Positions 1-5,613 of a stretch of 5,613 nucleotides of DNA are shown piece after piece. Under the pieces are notes generated by a model. That model did no database searches, was not told where the DNA came from, and saw nothing but the letters and a program-made list of their open reading frames with translations. The DNA comes from an uncultured Clostridia bacterium (GTDB lineage: Bacteria; Bacillota; Clostridia; Oscillospirales; Ruminococcaceae). The stretch's first letter is position 1. The number at the start of each line of letters is the position of its first letter. The translations under genes and the position numbers were made by a program. The DNA lies in the NCBI GenBank assembly GCA_937901805.1, contig CALDJI010000066.1:1-5613 (forward strand), read 5' to 3'.

Positions 1-2621
1 ATCCGGTTGCCAAGCGCCATCTTAAAGACGCCCTCAGCGATACCACCATTGGTCACTGCCCATGCAGCTTTCACTTTTCCTTCTGCAATGAGATCTTCCA
101 CTTCATCAAAGACCTCTTTCACGCTTTCAAAGTCCGGCAGGCCGTTTTCATCATATTTCGGAGCCAGGAACACAACTTTGCTTCCCGCCTCTTTAAATTC
201 TGGAGAAAGGACTTTGTCCGTATTGCTGACGGATACTGCGAAAGAAACCAGCGTCGGGGGGACATCGATATCCTCAAAAGTTCCGGACATGGAATCCTTA
301 CCGCCGATGGAGCCGATACCCAGGTTCAGCTGTGCTTCCAGAGCGCCGAGCAGGGCTGCAAACGGTTTGCCCCATCTGGATGGGTTGTTCTGGGTTCTTT
401 CAAAATATTCCTGGAAGGTCAGCCAGCATTTATGGTAGCTTCCGGAGGCACAGATTACTTTTGCCACGGATTCAATCACCGCGAGCATTGCCCCATGGAA
501 CGGGCTCGCACTGGAGACATAGGGGTTAAAGCCCCACCCCATCAGCGAACAGGTCTTCGTCTCCTTGCCAAGCACCGGGATTTTGGCAGCCATCGCCTGT
601 GCCGGAGTGAGCTGATATTTTCCTCCAAACGGCATCAAAACCGTATTCGCGCCGATGGTGGAGTCAAAGCGTTCCACCAGCCCTTTCTGTGAACAGACAT
701 TAAGAGAAGAGACATGGTTTTTCCATTTTTCTGCGGTGCTGTCCCCTTTGACAGACACTCCGCACGGTTTGACGTCCTCCACAACAATATCGGTGTGTTT
801 GACTGCACCGTTCGAATTGAGGAACTCTCTGGACAAGTTGACAATCTTCCTGCCGTTCCACTCCAGCACCAAACGAGGATCCTCAGTGACCTGTGCGACA
901 ACAGTTGCCTCAAGGTTTTCGGTATGGGCATATTCGATAAATCTTTCCGCATCTTTTGCTGCGACAACCACCGCCATGCGCTCCTGAGATTCGCTGATGG
1001 CAAGTTCTGTTCCGTCCAGGCCGTCGTATTTTTTGGGGACTTTATTCAAATCAATGTGCAGACCGTCGGCAAGCTCCCCGATTGCGACGGAGACTCCGCC
1101 CGCACCAAAGTCGTTGCAGCGCTTAATCAGACGGGTGACTTCCCCATTGCGGAACAATCTCTGGAGTTTTCTTTCCTCCGGCGCATTGCCTTTCTGCACT
1201 TCAGCGCCGCAGGTTTCCAGGGAATCCACGGTATGTGATTTGGAAGAACCGGTTGCACCGCCGCAGCCGTCCCTTCCGGTCCTGCCGCCGAGCAGGACAA
1301 TCAAATCTCCTGGCTGCGGACGCTCCCTGACCACATTTTCCTGAGGAGCCGCACCGAGGACGGCGCCGATTTCCATCCGCTTTGCCACATAGCCCGGATG
1401 GTACAGCTCATGGACATGGCCGGTGGCAAGCCCAATCTGGTTGCCGTAAGAAGAGTAGCCCGCCGCTGCTGTGGTGACAATTTTCCGCTGGGACAGCTTG
1501 TGCTCCAGCTTTTCGCTTTCCGGCCGGGTAGGATCGGCGGCGCCGGTCACACGCATCGCCTGATAGACATAGGAACGCCCGGAGAGCGGATCGCGGATCG
1601 CCCCGCCCAGACAGGTGGCCGCGCCGCCGAACGGCTCGATTTCCGTCGGGTGATTGTGGGTTTCATTTTTGAACATGAGCAGCCAATCCTGCTCTTCGCC
1701 TTCTACGTCTACTTTGATTTTTACTGAGCACGCATTGATTTCCTCGGATTCATCCGTATCGATCAGAACGCCGTCTGCTTTGAGCTTCTTTGCGCCGATG
1801 ACCGCCATATCCATCAAAGTAATCGGCTTATTCTTTCCTCTGTAAAGTTCTTCCCTGGTATTCAGGTAGTGTTCAAATGCCTTCTTTACAAATTCCGGCT
1901 TGATATCCACCTGTTCAATATGGGTGGAAAAGGTAGTATGTCGGCAGTGATCCGACCAATAGGTGTCGATCATCTTGATCTCAGTGATAGTCGGATCGCG
2001 CTGTTCATCCTCCTTGAAATATTTTTGACAGAACTTGATATCATCCAGATCCATGGCAAGACCCTGTGTCTGGATAAATTCTGCAAGCTGAGTTTCATCC
2101 AACAAGGTAAAGCCTGTCAGAGTTGCCACTGATGTCGGAATTTCATAATTCGCTTCCAGAGTGTCATATGTATTGAGAGAAGCCTCTCTGGATTCCACCG
2201 GGTTAATGACATAGGCTTTGATTTTTTCGAGTTCCTGCTGGGAAATCTCCCCGGAGAGGATAATGACCCGTGCAGTGCGTACCAACGGCTTCTCCCCCTG
2301 GGAGAGGATCTGGATGCACTGCGCACAGGAATCCGCGCGTTGATCAAACTGCCCCGGAAGGTATTCGACAGCAAACACGGATTCCGCTTTCGAAAGGGGT
2401 TCCAGCTCATAAGAACAATCATCTACCTGCGGTTCTGAAAAAACCGTCGGTACAGCCTGCTCAAACAGCTCTTTGGAAATACCCTGTACATCGTAGCGGT
2501 TGAGGACGCGGATACCCGCCAGCCCTTGGATGGACAATGCGGTTTTGATATCATGGTACATTCCTTTTGCTTCTACAGCAAACTCCGGTTTTTTTTCGAC
2601 GTAAATGCGGTACACTGACAT
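1..2621 (-). CDS. purL: Phosphoribosylformylglycinamidine synthase, long single-chain form (3' end cut by window)
   Basis: FGAM synthase catalyses the ATP- and glutamine-dependent amidation of FGAR to FGAM, the fourth step of de novo purine synthesis, in the cytoplasm. I translated one unbroken frame of 873 residues from the ATG at 2621. An N-terminal PurS-like region (about 1-150, beginning MSVYRIYVEKKPEF) is followed by a linker and the first AIRS-type domain, with SDHCRHTTF at 223-231 and ETHNHPTEIEPFGG at 320-333. The first PurM-like C-terminal domain carries GGRTGRDGCGGATGSS (445-460). The second AIRS half carries GGKDSM (773-778), and the window ends inside the second C-terminal domain, near AVTNGGIAEGVF. 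The glutaminase domain expected of this roughly 1,240-residue form lies beyond the left edge. AAGGAG sits 10 nt before the ATG. It starts 70 nt after the mtaB stop on the same strand and is probably cotranscribed with it. No frameshift or lost motif is seen; truncation is only by the window. Confidence 0.96.
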   Translation of the reverse strand, partial: MSVYRIYVEKKPEFAVEAKGMYHDIKTALSIQGLAGIRVLNRYDVQGISKELFEQAVPTVFSEPQVDDCSYELEPLSKAESVFAVEYLPGQFDQRADSCAQCIQILSQGEKPLVRTARVIILSGEISQQELEKIKAYVINPVESREASLNTYDTLEANYEIPTSVATLTGFTLLDETQLAEFIQTQGLAMDLDDIKFCQKYFKEDEQRDPTITEIKMIDTYWSDHCRHTTFSTHIEQVDIKPEFVKKAFEHYLNTREELYRGKNKPITLMDMAVIGAKKLKADGVLIDTDESEEINACSVKIKVDVEGEEQDWLLMFKNETHNHPTEIEPFGGAATCLGGAIRDPLSGRSYVYQAMRVTGAADPTRPESEKLEHKLSQRKIVTTAAAGYSSYGNQIGLATGHVHELYHPGYVAKRMEIGAVLGAAPQENVVRERPQPGDLIVLLGGRTGRDGCGGATGSSKSHTVDSLETCGAEVQKGNAPEERKLQRLFRNGEVTRLIKRCNDFGAGGVSVAIGELADGLHIDLNKVPKKYDGLDGTELAISESQERMAVVVAAKDAERFIEYAHTENLEATVVAQVTEDPRLVLEWNGRKIVNLSREFLNSNGAVKHTDIVVEDVKPCGVSVKGDSTAEKWKNHVSSLNVCSQKGLVERFDSTIGANTVLMPFGGKYQLTPAQAMAAKIPVLGKETKTCSLMGWGFNPYVSSASPFHGAMLAVIESVAKVICASGSYHKCWLTFQEYFERTQNNPSRWGKPFAALLGALEAQLNLGIGSIGGKDSMSGTFEDIDVPPTLVSFAVSVSNTDKVLSPEFKEAGSKVVFLAPKYDENGLPDFESVKEVFDEVEDLIAEGKVKAAWAVTNGGIAEGVFKMALGNR

Positions 2622-2631
2622 CGTTTTGACA

Positions 2632-2637
2632 CTCCTT
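2632..2637 (-). promoter_or_regulatory. Ribosome binding site of purL
   Basis: On the minus strand AAGGAG precedes the purL ATG with a 10-nt spacer. It supports the start at 2621, where the protein begins with the family-typical MSVYRIYVEKK. The remaining mtaB-purL gap shows no hairpin followed by a T tract and no good -35/-10 pair, and it is too short for a purine-type riboswitch with an expression platform. Confidence 0.75.
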
Positions 2638-2691
2638 GCTTTTCATTAATGGCATCAGGACTTTTCTATCTTGCATAAAGAAAAAACAGTT

Positions 2692-3987
2692 TTATACCAG
2701 TTCACCGAAACAGGAATCCCCATCCTCTGAAATACCGGTGATTTTCACCGGAAGGATTTTTCCATGCAGGAGATTCTCACTCCTGACATGTACAGGGGTA
2801 TAATTTTCGCTATACCCCTGATACGTCCCATCTGCAGAGGACTGTTCAAACAGTACGCGGCAGGTTTTCCCCACTTGAGCCTGCAAAAAGGCAAATCTCG
2901 TCTGCTTGCAGGTCTCAATCATCCGACGGCTGCGTTCTTCCTTTACATTCTGAGGGATCTGGTCCGGCATAGCGGCCGCACGAGTCCCTTCTCTTACAGA
3001 GTACGCGAAAACATGAACCTTTGCAAGTTCCATTTTTTTGACGAATGCTGCGGATACAAGGAAATCCTCCTCTGTTTCACCAGGGAAACCCACCATCAAA
3101 TCGGTTGTAATCGAGGCGTTGTCAAAATGGCGGCGCAGACTGTCTGCAATCCGCGCATATTCTGCACAGTCATAGTGGCGGTTCATCCGCTTCAGCGTTG
3201 CATCGCTTCCGCTTTGCAATGCCAGGTGGAACTGAGGACAGAGTTTCGGTATCCGGGACATTCGCTCGATATCTTCCTCCGAGAGCAGCTCCGGTTCCAG
3301 GGAGCCCAGGCGGATCCGTTCGATCCCCTCCACTGAGGCAGCCACTTCCACTGCGTCAATCAGGCGAAGGCCCAATTCTTTTCCATATGACGGAAGGTTG
3401 ATTCCAACCAGAACCACTTCACGATACCCGGCCTGAGCGAGTTCTGTAAGCTCCTCTACCAGAGAAGAAATCGGTTTGGAACGCACAGGGCCGCGCGCTT
3501 TCGGGATAATGCAATAAGCGCAATATCGTTCGCACCCGTCTTCAATTTTCACATAGGCACGTGTGCGCTCCAAAAAACCGCCTGCGCTCATCTCTTCAAA
3601 GGATTCTCCGCGCTGGTGGGGAGTGATATCAACGACGCGCTCCCCGGTCTGACAGGCTTTGAGCACTGCTTCCAGCAAGCCGCGCCGGTTGTAGGCGCCG
3701 GTGATAACATCCGCTTCCGGGAGCAGCTTTGCCGCATCCGGGAAAGCCTGTGGAAAACACCCGGTCAGGGCAATAACGGCGCCTGGGTTTTTGCGTTTAA
3801 ACCGGTGCATCATCTGACGGGTTTTTTTATCCCCGGAAGAAGTGACCGTACAGGAATTGATAACAAAAATATCCGCAGGCTGTTCCACATCAACAATTGT
3901 GAAGCCGTTCGCGGAAAAGAGTTGTCTTAATATTTGGGTTTCATACTGGTTTACCTTGCATCCCAAGGTGTAAAAAGCAATCTTCAC
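2692..3987 (-). CDS. mtaB: tRNA (N6-L-threonylcarbamoyladenosine(37)-C2)-methylthiotransferase, MtaB family
   Basis: MtaB is a radical-SAM enzyme that converts t6A37 to ms2t6A37 in ANN-decoding tRNAs, using two [4Fe-4S] clusters. Counting from the GTG at 3987 (431 residues), the N-terminal UPF0004 domain begins KIAFYTLGCKVNQYET, with cluster cysteines C10, C46 (NSCTVT) and C77 (TGC). The radical-SAM motif CERYCAYC gives C152, C156 and C159. Further family motifs are LQSGSDATLKRMNRHY (257-272) and GFPGETEEDF (300-309). A TRAM-like RNA-binding domain occupies about 372-431. The CKVNQYET signature favours MtaB over MiaB or RimO. The GTG start is preferred because it matches the usual family N-terminus and follows AGGCGG with a 6-nt spacer. 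In-frame ATGs at 4008 and 4017 are possible alternatives. An ATG at 4110 is not, since it lies upstream of the likely -10 box. It is the first gene of a probable mtaB-purL unit, and all six cluster cysteines are present. Confidence 0.93.
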   Translation of the reverse strand: MKIAFYTLGCKVNQYETQILRQLFSANGFTIVDVEQPADIFVINSCTVTSSGDKKTRQMMHRFKRKNPGAVIALTGCFPQAFPDAAKLLPEADVITGAYNRRGLLEAVLKACQTGERVVDITPHQRGESFEEMSAGGFLERTRAYVKIEDGCERYCAYCIIPKARGPVRSKPISSLVEELTELAQAGYREVVLVGINLPSYGKELGLRLIDAVEVAASVEGIERIRLGSLEPELLSEEDIERMSRIPKLCPQFHLALQSGSDATLKRMNRHYDCAEYARIADSLRRHFDNASITTDLMVGFPGETEEDFLVSAAFVKKMELAKVHVFAYSVREGTRAAAMPDQIPQNVKEERSRRMIETCKQTRFAFLQAQVGKTCRVLFEQSSADGTYQGYSENYTPVHVRSENLLHGKILPVKITGISEDGDSCFGELV

Positions 3988-4016
3988 TGCTTGCCGCCTT
4001 TCCTGCATGGATTCCA

Positions 4017-4061
4017 TTTCCCCATACGCAATCGGGGGAAACGTGTTGAGTTTATGGGAAA
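4017..4061 (-). promoter_or_regulatory. Inverted repeat in the mtaB leader
   Basis: In the mtaB transcript, TTTCCCATA (4061 to 4053) can pair with TATGGGGAAA (4026 to 4017), leaving one bulged G and a loop of 26 nt. The 3' arm ends about 30 nt before the GTG start and overlaps the alternative ATG at 4017. No T tract follows, so it is not an intrinsic terminator. Whether it forms or does anything is unknown. Confidence 0.35.
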
Positions 4062-4092
4062 TGTGTAAAAATTTCAACCTACATATAGATAC

Positions 4093-4121
4093 ATTATAAT
4101 GAATTTGCATTTTAATTACAA
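4093..4121 (-). promoter_or_regulatory. SigA-type promoter for mtaB(-purL)
   Basis: On the minus strand the -35 element TTGTAA (4121-4116; four of six consensus bases) is followed by a 17-bp spacer and a perfect -10 TATAAT (4098-4093). The expected transcript start is near 4086, giving a leader of about 100 nt to the GTG. It sits back to back with the promoter of the HPr-like gene, with 7 bp between the two -35 boxes. Confidence 0.7.
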
Positions 4122-4128
4122 TTAGCAG

Positions 4129-4157
4129 TTGACTAAAATCTGCCAGACTGTTATAGT
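4129..4157 (+). promoter_or_regulatory. SigA-type promoter for the HPr-like gene
   Basis: TTGACT (4129-4134) and TATAGT (4152-4157) are separated by the optimal 17 bp; each matches consensus at five of six positions. Transcription should begin near 4164, giving a leader of about 118 nt. With a consensus Shine-Dalgarno and a strong terminator downstream, this looks like a well-expressed single-gene unit. Confidence 0.75.
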
Positions 4158-4266
4158 TTATTTATGGTAATAATAGTATAAAGCGGCTATTATTCCTGAT
4201 TTTTACGGCGGGGATACCGCAGAACCGCAGTTGCTTTCCATCTACGGCAAAACACGATTCAATTTT

Positions 4267-4272
4267 AGGAGG
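4267..4272 (+). promoter_or_regulatory. Ribosome binding site of the HPr-like gene
   Basis: A perfect AGGAGG lies 9 nt before the ATG at 4282 and decides the start. An upstream in-frame TTG at 4231 would put this site inside the coding sequence and add residues with no resemblance to the HPr fold. Confidence 0.9.
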
Positions 4273-4281
4273 TTGGAAATT

Positions 4282-4512
4282 ATGAAAACAGTCAACATTC
4301 TTTTAGGCACCATCAACGACGTCAAGAACTTCGTCAACATTGTCTCCCAGTACGATTTCGATGTAGATCTCATCTCTGGCAGATATGCAATCGATGCAAA
4401 ATCCATCATGGGTATCTTCAGCCTTGACCTTGCAAAACCGATCAAAGCAGAAATCCACAGCGATGACTGTGCGAAGTTCCTTGAGGAAATCAAACCATTT
4501 ATCGTTGAGTAA
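4282..4512 (+). CDS. HPr-like phosphocarrier-family protein without the active-site histidine
   Basis: A 76-residue protein of the HPr family, small cytoplasmic proteins that relay phosphate in the PTS and, in Firmicutes, act with CcpA in carbon catabolite control. Residues 40-48 (KSIMGIFSL) match the KSIMGVMSL block around regulatory Ser46 of Bacillus HPr, placing the equivalent serine at S41. YDFDVDL (24-30) matches the YDADVNL strand. An ungapped alignment from these blocks puts T10 where HPr has its phosphorylated His15, and N12 where it has Arg17. The GIHARPA motif is absent, and the only histidine in the protein is H59. It therefore probably cannot accept phosphate from Enzyme I. Bacillus Crh likewise lacks the histidine and keeps the serine, so a regulatory role is a reasonable inference. 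At 76 residues it is shorter than typical HPr (about 85-90). It has its own promoter and terminator, and no ptsI or ptsK is nearby. Many codons end in C, consistent with high expression. Family placement is fairly sure; function is not. Confidence 0.82.
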   Translation: MKTVNILLGTINDVKNFVNIVSQYDFDVDLISGRYAIDAKSIMGIFSLDLAKPIKAEIHSDDCAKFLEEIKPFIVE

Positions 4513-4529
4513 GTAGAATTCACTTGCGT

Positions 4530-4557
4530 ACACCCGCCAAAATGGCGGGTGTTTTTC
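4530..4557 (+). terminator. Intrinsic terminator after the HPr-like gene
   Basis: ACACCCGCCA (4530-4539) and TGGCGGGTGT (4543-4552) form a perfect 10-bp GC-rich stem with an AAA loop, followed directly by TTTT and further T-rich sequence. It begins 17 nt after the stop codon and separates this transcript from ddh. The opposite strand has no comparable T tract, so it appears unidirectional. Confidence 0.93.
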
Positions 4558-4611
4558 TGTTTTTCACTATTTTTTCTTTTTAGGACACATAAATTCTTCA
4601 CATTTTCTTCA

Positions 4612-4640
4612 TTGTCCATGTATGTAAACTGTGCTATGAT
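4612..4640 (+). promoter_or_regulatory. Promoter of ddh with extended -10
   Basis: TTGTCC (4612-4617), a 17-bp spacer and TATGAT (4635-4640, five of six consensus bases) form a good SigA-type promoter. A TG one base upstream of the -10 (4632-4633) makes it an extended -10 element. The expected start is near 4647, leaving a leader of about 62 nt. That is too short for a lysine riboswitch. Confidence 0.72.
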
Positions 4641-4690
4641 ATACCCAGTCAGAAGTTATAAGCTGCTAACTAAACAGAGAGATTTTAAAC

Positions 4691-4699
4691 AGGAAGGGG
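4691..4699 (+). promoter_or_regulatory. Ribosome binding site of ddh
   Basis: The purine-rich AGGAAGGGG lies 9 nt before the ATG at 4709. The protein then starts MSKIRVGIVGYGNLG, as expected for this family, so the start is well supported. Confidence 0.75.
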
Positions 4700-4708
4700 A
4701 TATTTCCT

Positions 4709-5613
4709 ATGAGCAAAATCAGAGTTGGCATTGTCGGCTACGGCAATCTCGGGCGCGGCGCGGAACTTGCGATTTCTCATACGCCCGATATGGAACTGGC
4801 TGCCGTTTTCACCAGGAGAAATCCTGCGTCTTTAAACATCGCAACCAAAAGCGCCAGGGTGTATTCGATGGACGATCTTTCCAGCATGCAAGGAAAGATT
4901 GACGTTATGATTTTGTGCGGCGGTTCTGCAACTGATTTGCCGCAGCAAGGACCTGCAGTCGCCAAACTGTTCAATACCATTGATAGTTTTGATACCCATG
5001 CTAAAATTCCGGAATATTTTACAGCCGTGGACAAGGCAGCAAAAGATTCCAAGCATGTCTCTATCATCTCAGTCGGCTGGGATCCGGGACTGTTTTCCAT
5101 TAACCGCCTGTATGCGGAATCTATCCTGCCGGACGGGGAAAATTATACGTTCTGGGGCAAGGGCGTCAGCCAGGGGCATTCGGATGCCATCCGCAGGGTA
5201 GCAGGCGTTAAAAATGCCATCCAGTACACCGTCCCTATGGAAACCGCTCTGGAAGCAGTCCGTTCCGGCGAGCACCCGGCTCTCACCACCCGTCAGAAAC
5301 ATTTGCGCGAATGCTATGTCGTTGCAGAGGAAGGCGCCGACAAAGCCCGGATTGAACACGACATCAAGACCATGCCGAATTATTTTGACGAATACGATAC
5401 GGTCGTCCATTTCATCAGCGAAGAAGAGTTAAAGCGTGACCACAGCAAAATGCCGCACGGCGGATTTGTCCTGCGCAGCGGGTCGACCGGCAATGGAGAC
5501 AATCAGCACATTATCGAATACTCCTTAAAGCTGGATTCCAACCCGGAATTTACTTCCAGCGTCCTGGTAGCCTATGCACGTGCCGCTTACCGGATGGCAC
5601 AAAATGGGGAATG
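4709..5613 (+). CDS. ddh: meso-Diaminopimelate D-dehydrogenase (3' end cut by window)
   Basis: This NADP-dependent enzyme reductively aminates L-tetrahydrodipicolinate to meso-2,6-diaminopimelate in one step, supplying lysine synthesis and the peptidoglycan cross-linking residue; it can also run in reverse. 301 residues are visible. A Rossmann dinucleotide-binding motif, VGIVGYGNLG, occupies 6-15. Family-typical substrate-domain motifs follow: CGGSATD (70-76), IDSFDTH (91-97), GWDPGLFSINR (123-133), FWGKGVSQGHSDAIRR (148-163), TMPNYF (221-226), MPHGG (248-252) and LKLDSNPEFTSS (273-284). From memory it aligns almost without gaps with the 320-residue Corynebacterium glutamicum enzyme, in which about 20-25 residues follow the point where this window stops, so nearly all of the gene is present. 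It has its own extended -10 promoter and is insulated from the HPr-like gene by a terminator. No frameshift or missing motif is seen. Other dehydrogenases with a Rossmann fold do not share the QGHSD and MPHGG motifs. Confidence 0.95.
   Translation, partial: MSKIRVGIVGYGNLGRGAELAISHTPDMELAAVFTRRNPASLNIATKSARVYSMDDLSSMQGKIDVMILCGGSATDLPQQGPAVAKLFNTIDSFDTHAKIPEYFTAVDKAAKDSKHVSIISVGWDPGLFSINRLYAESILPDGENYTFWGKGVSQGHSDAIRRVAGVKNAIQYTVPMETALEAVRSGEHPALTTRQKHLRECYVVAEEGADKARIEHDIKTMPNYFDEYDTVVHFISEEELKRDHSKMPHGGFVLRSGSTGNGDNQHIIEYSLKLDSNPEFTSSVLVAYARAAYRMAQNGE

Noticed and set aside
714..1238. A plus-strand open frame of 174 codons, and several others across 7-2503
   Set aside because: They lie antisense to purL, whose minus-strand frame is unbroken and carries all expected motifs; their translations show no recognisable domain.
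2622..2691. A possible purine riboswitch or PurR-type site before purL
   Set aside because: The gap is only 70 nt, with no conserved aptamer-like pairing or terminator hairpin visible.
2764..3336. A plus-strand open frame of 190 codons
   Set aside because: It is antisense to mtaB, with no ribosome binding site of note and no family-like sequence.
4242..4619. Minus-strand open frames opposite the HPr-like gene
   Set aside because: They run through the terminator and antisense to a well-supported gene; the translation is low-complexity and resembles nothing.
4654..4671. AGTTA...TAACT inverted repeat just downstream of the ddh promoter, considered as an operator
   Set aside because: Arms of only 5 bp with an 8-nt spacer are expected by chance, and no known operator is matched.
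4549..4902. A plus-strand open frame starting in the terminator T tract and overlapping ddh
   Set aside because: It is out of frame with ddh, begins inside the terminator, and its hydrophobic start comes from T-rich DNA, not a real membrane protein.

Overview
The window looks like chromosomal core sequence from an anaerobic Firmicute of class Clostridia, possibly the Oscillospiraceae/Ruminococcaceae group. This is inferred from the long single-chain FGAM synthase, an MtaB-type methylthiotransferase, a meso-diaminopimelate dehydrogenase, a degenerate HPr-like protein, strong AGGAGG-type ribosome binding sites and SigA-type promoters in moderate-GC DNA. I see no mobile element, CRISPR array, phage gene, tRNA or rRNA.

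Layout: the left half is transcribed leftward and the right end rightward, from one divergent promoter region near 4093-4157. Leftward come mtaB (start 3987, stop 2692) and, 70 bases downstream, purL (start 2621), which runs off the left edge with 873 residues visible. No terminator or convincing promoter lies between them, so they are probably cotranscribed. Rightward comes a 76-residue HPr-like protein (4282-4512) with its own promoter, a consensus Shine-Dalgarno and a perfect 10-bp terminator hairpin. A second promoter then drives ddh (from 4709), which runs off the right edge with 301 residues visible.

The genes are housekeeping: tRNA t6A37 methylthiolation (MtaB), the fourth step of de novo purine synthesis (PurL), a probable carbon-metabolism regulatory protein (HPr-like), and the one-step dehydrogenase route to meso-diaminopimelate for lysine and peptidoglycan (Ddh). 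They do not form one pathway. The most unusual item is the HPr-like protein, which keeps the regulatory serine motif but has no histidine in the region where HPr is phosphorylated by Enzyme I. No gap between genes exceeds 300 bases: 2622-2691 holds only the purL ribosome binding site, 3988-4281 the divergent promoters and two leaders, and 4513-4708 a terminator and the ddh promoter. I found no convincing undescribed multi-gene system here.
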